Assembly: GCA_017304675.1 (NCBI GenBank)
Contig: JAFKLS010000016.1
Coordinates: 310,001-374,000 of the forward strand
Reading direction: 5' to 3'
Source: Sphingobacteriia bacterium
Lineage (GTDB): Bacteria > Bacteroidota > Bacteroidia > Chitinophagales > Chitinophagaceae
Length of the DNA stretch: 64,000 nt
In this document: positions 24,231 to 33,400 of the stretch, piece after piece
Layout: every line of letters starts with the position of its first letter
How positions within the stretch are numbered: position 1 is the stretch's first letter
Position numbers and translations under genes: made by a program
The notes under the pieces: model-generated
What the model was told of the DNA's origin: nothing
Seen by the model: only the letters and a program-made list of their open reading frames with translations
The model's database searches: none

Positions 24231-26345
24231 TTAACTCACTGTACTTCCTGCATCAATATTGTTACCGGGATGTACAAAATGCAGTTTACCGCTTTTATCT
24301 TCTGCCATTAAGATCATTCCGTTACTTTCAATACCACGCATTTTACGGGGAGCCAGATTGCAAACAACAGTAACTTGTTTACCAACAATTTCTTCCGGTT
24401 TAAAATGCAATGCAATGCCCGAAACAATGGTTCTTGTTTCAAAACCAATATCAACAGAAAGTTTTAAAAGTTTATCTGCTTTCTCCACTTTTTCTGCTGA
24501 AACAATGGTTCCGATTCTTAAATCGATTTTTGCGAAATCATCAAAAACAATTTCTGATTTGATATTTGGAGTTTCTGACTTTGTTTCTTCAACTTTATTT
24601 TCCATTGACGATTGACGATTAACGATTGACGATTTTGTTTTTAACTTTTCCAGTTGTGCTGCAATTTCTTCATCCTCAATTTTTCTGAACAATAATTCCG
24701 GTGCTCTTAAACTATAACCTGTTCTCAATAATTTTAATGAACCTGCATTTTCCCATTCCAGCATTTTATCAACCACTTTCATCATGTGGCACATTTTCTT
24801 TGCGGTTGCAGGAAGAAATGGGTTAGTGAGAATAGCAAGATTAGCTGTTAACTGCAAGCTCAAATGCAAACAGTTGTCGATTAATTGTTGTTCGCCAGTT
24901 GCCACTTTCTTCCACGGCTCTTTCTTTTGTAAATATTGATTTCCTTTTCTTGCCAAATCAATAACTTCAAATAAAGCATCACGGAATTTATATTCTTCTA
25001 ATAAATTTTCAACTTTATTTTTTACATTTTGAATTGATTCAATTAATTCTTTGTCAGTATCATCAATCAAATCATTATGAAAAGCTGGAACTTTTCCGCC
25101 GCATAATTTATGCATCAACACAAAAGTTCTGTTCACAAAATTTCCAAAAATGCTTACTAATTCACTGTTATTCGCATCTTGAAAACCTTTCCAAGTAAAC
25201 TCACTGTCTTTTGTTTCGGGAGCAATTTGTGTTAAATAATAACGCAACACATCAGCCAATGCTGGTCCACCATTTTCTGGTTTAATCCAATCGTTAATGT
25301 AATCATCCATCTCAATACTCCATCCTCTGCTGGTACTCATTTTATCGCCTTCCAAATTCATGAACTCATTTGCAGGAACATTGGTTGGTAAAACATTTCC
25401 ATGCAATTTCAACATTACAGGAAATATGATGCAATGAAAAACGATGTTATCTTTTCCAATAAAGTGAACCAGCTTTGTATCTGCATCAAACCAATAAGGC
25501 TTCCAATCTTTATTATTATTTAACGCCCATTGTTTGGTTGCAGAAATATAACCGATGGGTGCATCAAACCAAACGTATAACACTTTTCCATCTGCACCTT
25601 CCACCGGAACTTTCACACCCCAATCCAAATCCCTTGTAACGGCACGTGGCTGCAAACCGCCATCTATCCAGCTTTTGCACTGACCAACTACTGTGCTTCT
25701 CCAATCATCTTTATGTTCTTTCAAAATCCATTCACGCAAAAAATCTTCATGTTTATTCAAAGGCAGATACCAATGCTTTGTAGATTTTTTTACAGGCGGT
25801 TTTCCGCTTAACGTAGAAACAGGGTTAATCAATTCATCAGGACTTAAACTCTTCCCGCATTTTTCGCACTGATCTCCATAAGCATTATCATGACCACAAT
25901 TGGGGCAGGTTCCTTTAATGAATCTGTCTGCTAAAAATGTTTTGCTTTCTTCATCATAGTATTGTTCCGTTTCCTGAATTTCCAAAGCACCTTTATCATT
26001 CAAATCTTTAAAAAAAGCTTGTGCTGTTTCGTGATGAATAGGAGCAGAAGTTCTGTGATAAATATCAAACTCAATATTCAGATCTTTAAAATTCTGTTCA
26101 ATGATCGGATGATATTTATCAATGATCGCTTGTGCAGTTGTTCCCTCTTTCATTGCCTGAATAGGGATGGCAGTGCCATGCTCATCGCTGCCACAAACGA
26201 AAACAACATCACGTTTTTGCGCTTTCAAATAACGTACATAAATATCTGCAGGAATATAGGCACCGGCCAAATGCCCGATATGTTTCAAACCATTGGCATA
26301 AGGAAGGGCAGAAGTAATTAAATATCTTTTCGGTTGATTCATCAT
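24231..26345 (-). CDS. metG: Methionyl-tRNA synthetase with C-terminal tRNA-binding domain
   Basis: A class I synthetase of about 704 aa that charges tRNA-Met. In order: LITSALPYANG and HIGHLAGAY (HIGH motif) at the N-terminus, VCGSDEHGT, a zinc knuckle with CPNCGHDNAYGDQCEKCG, the KMSTSRGW signature (about 345), an anticodon-binding helical domain, and a C-terminal EMAPII/Trbp111-like domain (about 595-700, FAKIDLRIGTIVSAEKVEKA). The linker before that last domain contains a heptamer DNA repeat read as SSIVNRQSS. Starts at 26345 or 26342 (MMNQPKRY) fit the family; the longer frame to 26393 would run through a dispersed 17-bp sequence and is rejected. Confidence 0.96.
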   Translation of the reverse strand: MMNQPKRYLITSALPYANGLKHIGHLAGAYIPADIYVRYLKAQKRDVVFVCGSDEHGTAIPIQAMKEGTTAQAIIDKYHPIIEQNFKDLNIEFDIYHRTSAPIHHETAQAFFKDLNDKGALEIQETEQYYDEESKTFLADRFIKGTCPNCGHDNAYGDQCEKCGKSLSPDELINPVSTLSGKPPVKKSTKHWYLPLNKHEDFLREWILKEHKDDWRSTVVGQCKSWIDGGLQPRAVTRDLDWGVKVPVEGADGKVLYVWFDAPIGYISATKQWALNNNKDWKPYWFDADTKLVHFIGKDNIVFHCIIFPVMLKLHGNVLPTNVPANEFMNLEGDKMSTSRGWSIEMDDYINDWIKPENGGPALADVLRYYLTQIAPETKDSEFTWKGFQDANNSELVSIFGNFVNRTFVLMHKLCGGKVPAFHNDLIDDTDKELIESIQNVKNKVENLLEEYKFRDALFEVIDLARKGNQYLQKKEPWKKVATGEQQLIDNCLHLSLQLTANLAILTNPFLPATAKKMCHMMKVVDKMLEWENAGSLKLLRTGYSLRAPELLFRKIEDEEIAAQLEKLKTKSSIVNRQSSMENKVEETKSETPNIKSEIVFDDFAKIDLRIGTIVSAEKVEKADKLLKLSVDIGFETRTIVSGIALHFKPEEIVGKQVTVVCNLAPRKMRGIESNGMILMAEDKSGKLHFVHPGNNIDAGSTVS
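24604..24634. repeat. Heptamer tandem repeat inside metG
   Basis: About 4.4 copies of ATTGACG (one unit ATTAACG) on the plus strand. On the coding strand it is in frame and adds roughly KSSIVNRQSS to the linker before the tRNA-binding domain. Copy-number change by other than three units would shift the frame. Confidence 0.85.
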
Positions 26346-26380
26346 TGTATTGTACCCAGCTTTTGTTCTTAAATCGGCTT

Positions 26381-26397
26381 CGTTGCGTCGCACACTT
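26381..26397 (-). repeat. 17-bp dispersed sequence, copy 2
   Basis: An exact minus-strand copy of the sequence at 3361-3377. It lies 36 bases upstream of the metG start. Confidence 0.6.
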
Positions 26398-26522
26398 CAA
26401 CTGAAGAATACGTATCAACAAATAAGGTTGGCAAAGGTAAGCAAATGAAAAAAAGTCTATAATAGGAATTTTTTTTTGAATAATTCACTAAAATGATATT
26501 ATTTTGATATCAAATTGAGATT

Positions 26523-27395
26523 ATGAATTTCAAAAAATCTTACTCCGGAATTCAGTCCTTCTTTTTAATAATGGCTATTGCTTTTTTTGCTATCTATTTG
26601 TTAATAGCCAACACCAGTCATGGGGGGCAGGCCGGCATTGGTTTTTGGGTTGGTTTGCTTTTACTGCCATTAGATTTTTTTCTATTTAAAGGTCTCGTAG
26701 CTATTGAACCCAATTATGCTGTTGTTCTAACTTTCTTTGGAAAATATGTTGGCACGGTTTCGAATAACGGATTAAGGTTTATCAATCCTTTATATTCTAA
26801 ACTAAAAGTTTCGCTTCGCATTCAGAGTCTGGAAAGTGAAATTTTAAAAGTGAATGATAAACTTGGTAACCCTATTGAAATTGGCGCTATTGTTGTTTGG
26901 CAAATTGAAGACACTTATAAAGCAGTTTTTGAAGTGAAAAACTTTGCTGATTATTTAAAAAACCAAGCAGAAGCAGCTGTAAGGCATATTGCATCTGTTT
27001 ACCCATATGATACTTTCGAGGATGAAGGTGCTGAAATAACACTTAGAGATGGGGCAGATAAGGTAATAAAAGTATTAGAAAAAGAGTTAGGTAATAGATT
27101 TTTTGCTGCTGGGGTAAAAGTAGTTGAAGCTAGACTCAGCCATTTAGCTTATGCTCCCGAAATTGCCGGCGCAATGTTACAACGGCAACAAGCTACTGCT
27201 ATTGTTTCAGCTCGATCTAAAATAGTTGAAGGAGCAGTTGGGATGGTGGAAATGGCATTAGATATGCTTTCTAAAAAAGAAATAGTTGTTTTAGATGATG
27301 AAAAAAAAGCAGCCATGGTTAGCAATTTAATGGTGGTGTTGTGCGGAGAAAAATCTGCATCCCCCGTTTTGAATACAGGAACACTGTACCAATAA
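26523..27395 (+). CDS. SPFH/Band 7 domain membrane protein
   Basis: A 290-aa protein with two N-terminal membrane segments (about 12-30 and 40-58) and a SPFH domain (about 60-230: VAIEPNYAVVLTFFGKYVGTV, with DKLGNPIEIGAIVVWQI). The region RQQATAIVSARSKIVEGAVGMVE is the helical part that follows in family members. SPFH proteins form large ring- or cage-like oligomers on membranes and often associate with proteases or lipid domains. The next gene, three bases downstream, encodes a small ribbon-helix-helix protein; I recall this pairing from other genomes. The role is unknown. Confidence 0.88.
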   Translation: MNFKKSYSGIQSFFLIMAIAFFAIYLLIANTSHGGQAGIGFWVGLLLLPLDFFLFKGLVAIEPNYAVVLTFFGKYVGTVSNNGLRFINPLYSKLKVSLRIQSLESEILKVNDKLGNPIEIGAIVVWQIEDTYKAVFEVKNFADYLKNQAEAAVRHIASVYPYDTFEDEGAEITLRDGADKVIKVLEKELGNRFFAAGVKVVEARLSHLAYAPEIAGAMLQRQQATAIVSARSKIVEGAVGMVEMALDMLSKKEIVVLDDEKKAAMVSNLMVVLCGEKSASPVLNTGTLYQ

Positions 27396-27398
27396 ATT

Positions 27399-27593
27399 AT
27401 GTTATTTATGTCGTTAACTAAAAAAAATTTTGTACTCAGAATAAATGAGCAAACTTATATAGCGCTTGAAAAGTGGGCTGCTGAAGAGTTCAGAAGTGTT
27501 AATGGTCAAATTGAAATGCTTTTAGACAGAGCTTTAAAAGAAGCTGGCAAAAAAAAAGATACAAGTGTTACACTTGTTAAACAGAAGAGGTAA
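27399..27593 (+). CDS. Arc-like ribbon-helix-helix protein
   Basis: A 64-aa protein with NFVLRINEQTYIALEKWAAEE followed by FRSVNGQIEMLLDRAL, the beta-strand and two-helix pattern of Arc/MetJ-type DNA-binding dimers, and a basic C-terminus. It starts three bases after the SPFH gene stop; the Met at 27408 (MSLTKKNF) is an equally good start. It may repress its own operon, although it is the second gene of it. No toxin gene accompanies it. Confidence 0.78.
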   Translation: MLFMSLTKKNFVLRINEQTYIALEKWAAEEFRSVNGQIEMLLDRALKEAGKKKDTSVTLVKQKR

Positions 27594-27816
27594 AATTATT
27601 TTAGTATAACTTATTACGGCAATTGCAAATCTTTTTGCTATGCTTTTTCAGAATCTTCTCCCCCCTGATTTAAATATTTGGTTCCGATAATTGCCTAGTA
27701 TTTATAGTGTGTGTAAGTTATTGAACACTAAAAATCGTTTTCTCACGATTGATCCTTTGTAGGTATCTGCATTAAGAATTCTTTCCTTTAAGCTCGCTCT
27801 TTAGTAATATTGTTTT

Positions 27817-28722
27817 ATGATTATTCCACCGTATTTAAAGAAAGGAGACCGTATTGGTATTGTTTGCCCGTCTGGCTATATGCCTGCTGAAAATACCCCA
27901 AAAGGTATTATGGCATTAGAGCAACATGGCTTTACAATTAAACTTGGTAAAACAGTAGGCAATCAGCATTATTATTTTTCAGGAACGGATGAGGAAAGAC
28001 TGGATGATTTACAAATGATGTTGAATGATGATGCTGTAAAAGCCATTTATTTTGGAAGGGGTGGCTACGGTTTGAGCAGAATTATTGATAAAATTGATTT
28101 TAAAAAATTTAAAAAAAATCCTAAATGGTTAGTGGGGTATAGTGATATTACCGTTTTACATGCCCATATTAACAGAAATTACAAAATTGCAACACTGCAT
28201 GCACCAATGATTGGCGCATGGAACGAATACGGCGAAAACAATGCATACAATCTTTCTGTGATAAATGCTTTAAAAGGCAAGAAAGCAGATTATAGCTGCG
28301 CAGCTTTTGCACTGAATAAACAAGGCCATGCAAAAGGCGAATTGGTTGGCGGAAACCTCAGTATTGTTAACCATCTGATAGGAACAAGATCCTCTTATCA
28401 AACCCGAAACAAGATTCTCTTTTTAGAAGATGTGGGGGAATATTTATATCATATTGACAGGTTATTCATTCAACTAAAAAGAGCAGGGCTGTTGAAAGGC
28501 CTGGCTGGGCTGGTTCTTGGCGGGTTTACAGAATTGAAAGACACCATTATCCCTTTTGGAAAAGATATTGAAACTTTATTAGCCGAACATTTGGCTGGGT
28601 ATGATTACCCAGTATGCTATCGTTTTCCTGTTGGGCATACCATGGAGAATTATGCTCTTAAAATAGGGCAGGAATATTCACTCTCTGTGAAAGCTGCTGG
28701 TGTACGGTTAAAAGAAGGTTAA
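27817..28722 (+). CDS. LD-carboxypeptidase (S66 family)
   Basis: A 301-aa serine peptidase that removes the terminal D-Ala from L-Ala-D-Glu-diaminopimelate-D-Ala tetrapeptides during murein recycling; MccF-type relatives cleave microcin C. The nucleophile is Ser109 in VGYSDITVLHAH; the Glu of the triad lies in LFLEDVGEYLYH and the His in FPVGHTMENY. GRGGYGLSRI precedes the nucleophile as usual. No membrane signal is present, fitting cytosolic LdcA. The 222 bp upstream holds no gene I can support. Its stop overlaps the stop of kup by four bases. Confidence 0.93.
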   Translation: MIIPPYLKKGDRIGIVCPSGYMPAENTPKGIMALEQHGFTIKLGKTVGNQHYYFSGTDEERLDDLQMMLNDDAVKAIYFGRGGYGLSRIIDKIDFKKFKKNPKWLVGYSDITVLHAHINRNYKIATLHAPMIGAWNEYGENNAYNLSVINALKGKKADYSCAAFALNKQGHAKGELVGGNLSIVNHLIGTRSSYQTRNKILFLEDVGEYLYHIDRLFIQLKRAGLLKGLAGLVLGGFTELKDTIIPFGKDIETLLAEHLAGYDYPVCYRFPVGHTMENYALKIGQEYSLSVKAAGVRLKEG

Positions 28723-30689
28723 TGTATGCGCTTTAAATTGAGTTTGGTAACGGGGGCAACAATTAATGGATATTTTTCTATCGTTACATTACTGATGTCT
28801 AAGCCAAACCCTCTTTCTTCACTCAAGCTGATCTCTTTCAACCAGAAATAAAGTTTCATGATAATTCTTTCTACAAAGGGCAGTTCATTATCCTGGCTTA
28901 AATATTTTTCCATTACAACAAACTGAAAATCTCCAACGATATTGTTTTTTTCCAGGCTTTCGTAGCGGCTTGTAATGTCTACCTCTTTGTTGGCAACAAG
29001 ATCCATTACCACTTTTCTGAACATAAGGTTTATTCTTTGTTCAACCCTGAAACCTAATCGGAACTCTATGCGAATAATGTTATCAGACATTATATGATCT
29101 ACATTGTATTCGCAGGTATAAGGGTCGTCCAGTACATCTACATGCACAAACCAGTATACATCAGCTCTTTTTGGTTTTTTATTTAAGATGGAATAAATGA
29201 CCTTATGCTCAATTTCTTTAGGATTGTTGGCACTGGTCATATACACAAGGTGCGTGGCGTATTTTGGAATAGTAGTATCGTCGCTCAGCTCTTTTAATAA
29301 CGGTAAATATTGTTGTAAACGAACAAATTCAACATAACGGTTCTTAATCTTGCGGCTCCTGAACCAAACATACATTACCGTAAATAAGCCTCCGCCTATA
29401 ATGAGTGTTACAAATCCGCCATGCGGGAACTTTTCTAAATTGGCAATAAGGAATGAAGATTCTATGGAAATGTATACGGCAAGGTAAACATAAATCCATA
29501 CCGGCAAAACTCTGTGGCTTACCAGGAAGTTTGCAAAGAGGATGGAAGTACTGATCATACACATGGTAATGGCCAAACCATATGCTGCACCCATATTGGT
29601 AGATTTCTGAAAATAAAGCGTTACGCCAACACATCCCAGGTATAGCAACCAGTTAATGCCGGGAATATAAAGCTGCCCTTTTTCTTCGGTAGGGTAATTA
29701 ATCTTCATTTTAGGCCATAAGTTCAGTCGCAGTGCTTCTGAAATAAGTGTAAAAGAACCCGATATAAGGGCCTGGCTGGCTATAATGGCTGCCGTAGTGG
29801 CTATTAAGATGCCTGCCAGTTTAAACCATTGAGGCATAATGCTGAAAAAGGTATGAAAGCCTGCCGAAAATTCTGCTTCACCAATTACATCGTTATTATG
29901 ATGCGCCAACAACCAGGCGCCCTGCCCCAGGTAGTTTAGTATAAGGCATGTTTTTACAAACATCCATGATACGCGAATATTCCCTTTCCCGCAATGACCA
30001 AGATCGCTGTACAGTGCCTCTGCACCGGTGGTACACAGGAAAACAGAACCCAAAATCCAAAACCCTTTCGGGTATTTGGTTAATAACTCTATGGCATAGT
30101 GCGGAGAGAGCGCTTTAAAAATAGAGATATCATCAATTAAATGGCTGCAACCCAAAACGGCCAACATTAAAAACCAAATGGTCATAATAGGCCCAAACAG
30201 CCTGCCAATAGAAACCGTACCGAATTGTTGTACAAAAAACAATAAGGTTAAAATGGCAATTACAATGTAAATGATGGTGGTGCTTCCATCCTGTATATGT
30301 AACCTGGGCAATTGCTTTAAACCTTCAACGGCTGAGGTTACAGAAATGGGAGGAGTGATAATACCGTCTGCCAGCAATGCGGCCCCGCCGAGCATGGCAG
30401 GCATTACCAACCATTTTTTTCTGCGCCTTACCAAGGCGTACAAACTAAAAATACCACCTTCGCCTTTGTTATCGGCATTTAAGGTAAGTATAACATACTT
30501 TACAGTGGTTTGCAGTGTAAGTGTCCATATGATGCAGGATAAGGAGCCTAAAATAAGCTCTTCGTTTATTCGCCTGCCGGCAATAATTTCATTTAACACA
30601 TACAATGGAGATGTACCAATATCTCCATAAATAATGCCTAAGGCAATAATTAATCCTGCCGCAGTAGCTTTGCTTGTTTGCTTCCCCAC
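28719..30689 (-). CDS. kup: KUP-type potassium transporter
   Basis: A 656-aa inner-membrane K+ uptake protein with about 12 membrane segments in the first 450 residues and a cytosolic C-terminal domain. The N-terminal signature GIIYGDIGTSPLYVLNE contains the conserved YGD and SPLY residues, followed by EGGIFSLYALVRRR. GTTGAEALYSDLGHCGK is the next conserved loop (CTTGAEALYSDLGH here). It is convergent with the LD-carboxypeptidase gene; the two stop codons share bases 28719-28722. Confidence 0.95.
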   Translation of the reverse strand: MGKQTSKATAAGLIIALGIIYGDIGTSPLYVLNEIIAGRRINEELILGSLSCIIWTLTLQTTVKYVILTLNADNKGEGGIFSLYALVRRRKKWLVMPAMLGGAALLADGIITPPISVTSAVEGLKQLPRLHIQDGSTTIIYIVIAILTLLFFVQQFGTVSIGRLFGPIMTIWFLMLAVLGCSHLIDDISIFKALSPHYAIELLTKYPKGFWILGSVFLCTTGAEALYSDLGHCGKGNIRVSWMFVKTCLILNYLGQGAWLLAHHNNDVIGEAEFSAGFHTFFSIMPQWFKLAGILIATTAAIIASQALISGSFTLISEALRLNLWPKMKINYPTEEKGQLYIPGINWLLYLGCVGVTLYFQKSTNMGAAYGLAITMCMISTSILFANFLVSHRVLPVWIYVYLAVYISIESSFLIANLEKFPHGGFVTLIIGGGLFTVMYVWFRSRKIKNRYVEFVRLQQYLPLLKELSDDTTIPKYATHLVYMTSANNPKEIEHKVIYSILNKKPKRADVYWFVHVDVLDDPYTCEYNVDHIMSDNIIRIEFRLGFRVEQRINLMFRKVVMDLVANKEVDITSRYESLEKNNIVGDFQFVVMEKYLSQDNELPFVERIIMKLYFWLKEISLSEERGFGLDISNVTIEKYPLIVAPVTKLNLKRIH

Positions 30690-30811
30690 AAGTTTAACTT
30701 TAAATCTTTACATTTCTTGGGTACAAATGTATGGTAAAAGCAAAATGAAACATGAAAACATTGCAGAACCACTTTCTGCATATTAGAAATTATAGTAAGT
30801 GATTTACTGCC

Positions 30812-30819
30812 TACATTTG
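30812..30819 (+). promoter_or_regulatory. -7 box (TACATTTG)
   Basis: TACATTTG fits TAnnTTTG. It ends two bases before ATG 30822 and 20 bases before ATG 30840, which supports the second as the true start of the downstream gene. Confidence 0.55.
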
Positions 30820-30839
30820 AAATGAAAATAGCCAGGTTT

Positions 30840-32360
30840 ATGAAAAAGACTTTTTTACTAATATCACCACTTCTTTTTTTCTGTGTTTTTCTAAAGGCGC
30901 AATCTATCATCTATTCAGAGCCGGATAGAGACGATTATAAGAACATGAACTATGAAGTGATGGGTAAATTGGAAGGAAAGGTTTTCATATACAAAGGAAT
31001 CAGAGACCAGCACCAGCTGTGTATTTACGATGCAGAAATGAAGCTTGTGAATAAAGTAAAGCTAGATTTTATCAATAACAATCTTATTAATATAGAATTT
31101 ATTGCATACCAGGACAAGTTTCTCGTGTTTTACAATTATCAGAATAAAAATGTTATTTACAGCATGGCTGCCAGAATTGGCGCAAACGGTAAAATACTGG
31201 GCCAACCTTTAGTAGTAGATACCACTAATTACAGTTCTTCCGTTAACAACAATATTTATACATTGGCGTATAGTGAAGACAAGAGTAAGATTGTTGTTTA
31301 TAAGATCAGGAACAAAGAAGAAAATCAGCATACACTTATTACACTGTTATTCGATAAAGAACTGAGCCTGTTGCACCGGTCTTCAATCATTGTTCCAATG
31401 CCCGATAAAAAAGATTTTTTAAACCGGTTAGTGGTGGATAATGATGGCGATATTGCTTTGCTGAGAGAGGCCGGCAGTAATTCGAACGATAATATCAACA
31501 AACTTGCCCTTATTATAAAGCCGGGCAATGCAGACTCTTTACAAATAATGGATATTAAGCTGAATAATATTAACCTGGATGATGTTAAGATAAAGCCTGA
31601 TAATATTAATAAAAGGTTTTTAATACTCTCTTTTTACAGCAAGCAAAAAAGAGGAAATGTAGATGGGCTGTTTTGTTTTTTGTGGGATAAACTTAATAAT
31701 AAAGTAATACTCAATAACCAGATTACTGTGCCCGATGATTTGCGCAACGAGGCCAGGAGCGATGGTAACCTTAAATCTGCATTGAACGATTTTTTCCTGA
31801 AAAATATCATCATAAAGAACGATGGTGGTTTTGTTATTGCTACAGAGAGTGTATATATGTCTACAAGGGGTAACAATTATTATAACAGGTGGGATTATCT
31901 GGGCTATAATAGTTTTTGGGGTGTGCCAGGGTACTACTATGGGTCTGGCTTAATGGGGGGGTATTATCCATGGAGTAATTTTAATTATTACAATACCACT
32001 ACTCGTTATTTTGCTGATAACATTATGCTGCTGTCTTTTGATGATAAAGGTAAAATGGACTGGAGCAATGTAATCCACAAATCTCAATACGATGATAATG
32101 CCGATAATTTTATTAGTTATGGTATTATTAATACAGGCGAAGAGATACATTTCTTATACAATGTGCTCGAAAAAAGAGATTGGGTAATTACAGACCAGGC
32201 CGTTGCTCCCGGCGGTCAGTTAACCCGCAAACCCACTTTTAAAAACCTTGATAAAGGATACGATTTTATGCCAAGATTAGCCAAACAAACCGGGGCAAGG
32301 CAAATAATTGTTCCCTGTATGTACAGAAATTTAACTTGTTTTGCTAAAATTGATTTCTAA
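30840..32360 (+). CDS. Hypothetical secreted or envelope protein
   Basis: About 506 aa starting with a signal peptide MKKTFLLISPLLFFCVFLKA-QS. I do not recognise a family. The N-terminal half looks like repeated beta-strands with Asp/Asn turns (YDAEMKLVNKVKLDF, AYSEDKSKIVVYK), suggestive of a propeller-like fold. A segment near residue 345 is very rich in Tyr, Trp and Gly (YLGYNSFWGVPGYYYG, then YYPWSNFNYYNTTT), followed by FADNIMLLSFDDKGKMDWSN. ATG 30822 is an alternative start but sits on a -7 box. The next gene begins nine bases downstream. Confidence 0.7.
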   Translation: MKKTFLLISPLLFFCVFLKAQSIIYSEPDRDDYKNMNYEVMGKLEGKVFIYKGIRDQHQLCIYDAEMKLVNKVKLDFINNNLINIEFIAYQDKFLVFYNYQNKNVIYSMAARIGANGKILGQPLVVDTTNYSSSVNNNIYTLAYSEDKSKIVVYKIRNKEENQHTLITLLFDKELSLLHRSSIIVPMPDKKDFLNRLVVDNDGDIALLREAGSNSNDNINKLALIIKPGNADSLQIMDIKLNNINLDDVKIKPDNINKRFLILSFYSKQKRGNVDGLFCFLWDKLNNKVILNNQITVPDDLRNEARSDGNLKSALNDFFLKNIIIKNDGGFVIATESVYMSTRGNNYYNRWDYLGYNSFWGVPGYYYGSGLMGGYYPWSNFNYYNTTTRYFADNIMLLSFDDKGKMDWSNVIHKSQYDDNADNFISYGIINTGEEIHFLYNVLEKRDWVITDQAVAPGGQLTRKPTFKNLDKGYDFMPRLAKQTGARQIIVPCMYRNLTCFAKIDF

Positions 32361-32369
32361 TAACTTATT

Positions 32370-33350
32370 GTGGTAAGCCTTTTCAGAAATAAATCTTTCT
32401 CTTCCATCTTTTTTCTCATTGCGCTGGCACTGCTGGTTCATGTACATTTTTTTTACAGTGATGTTCATGTCATTACATCAAAAGATGGACTGCTTTCTTA
32501 CCTGCTTGCTCAGTATGCAAAGCCATTGCCATCTGTTTTTGTATGGATGATTTATATTTTATTCCTTCTGCTGCAGGCTATACGGCTTAACCTTTTTTTA
32601 AATGAATACAAACTTTTTCAGGAAGGCGGTTATACCGTTGCCATGACGTACATTTTATTCTCTGGATTTGTAGTGCAATGGAGTAGTGTAACATCTGCCT
32701 TCTTATCTAATTCGTTAACGATTCTTATTTTAATACTGGTAGGAAAACTCTATAACAACCACTCCGCAAAAACACTTATTTTCAATATAGGGCTCATAAG
32801 CGGCATTACCATATTGGCATACCATCCAACAGTGGTGATATTATTGGTTATTTTATTTGCTCTCCTGGTACTAAGACCTTTTAGGCTGGCAGAAATATTA
32901 ATTTTATTGTTAGGTGCACTAACACCTTTTTATATTTTGGCTGCAATACTTTTTTTGGTTGATCAATGGGCAATGTTTTTCCAGTTTCTGCCTCATTTCT
33001 CCATTAAACTGTTTCAATTGCCTTATAATGCCTGGTTAATTGCGGCTTTAATCCTTGCTTCCATATTATTGGTTTCGGGTTTTTTTAGTTGGGTTCCTGT
33101 TAACAACAGAATGCTTATTCAAATTAGAAAAAGCTGGTCTGTAGTATACGTTATGTTTTTTGTACTAATAGCGCTGCCATTCATTTTTCAGGCAACAGGC
33201 CTAGAGTCTCTTATACTCTTAACTGTACCTGCTTCTGCAATTACAGCCAATATTTTTCAATACCCCAAAAGGCTGTTTTATCCCAACTTTTTATTTTTAC
33301 TGGCCTTGATACTCATTATCCACACAAACCTGGTATTGATAAAAAATTAG
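32370..33350 (+). CDS. DUF6427-like polytopic membrane protein
   Basis: A 326-aa protein with about eight to ten hydrophobic segments, starting at a GTG (MVSLFRNKSFSSIFFLIAL). The pattern LFRNKS at the start, a Leu/Phe-rich body and a loop with PFRLAEI fits the Bacteroidota DUF6427 family, whose members may relate to gliding or envelope glycan functions but are not characterised. It starts nine bases after the preceding secreted protein and is probably cotranscribed. No ATG is usable near the start. Confidence 0.72.
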   Translation: MVSLFRNKSFSSIFFLIALALLVHVHFFYSDVHVITSKDGLLSYLLAQYAKPLPSVFVWMIYILFLLLQAIRLNLFLNEYKLFQEGGYTVAMTYILFSGFVVQWSSVTSAFLSNSLTILILILVGKLYNNHSAKTLIFNIGLISGITILAYHPTVVILLVILFALLVLRPFRLAEILILLLGALTPFYILAAILFLVDQWAMFFQFLPHFSIKLFQLPYNAWLIAALILASILLVSGFFSWVPVNNRMLIQIRKSWSVVYVMFFVLIALPFIFQATGLESLILLTVPASAITANIFQYPKRLFYPNFLFLLALILIIHTNLVLIKN

Positions 33351-33400
33351 CAGCACCTTACAGTTTGCCAGCGTACCTTTACGCTCTAAAAATCTGGTTT

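Noticed and set aside
26346..26393. N-terminal extension of metG
   Set aside because: The added residues are not family-like and cover the dispersed 17-bp sequence; MMNQPKRY is the normal start.
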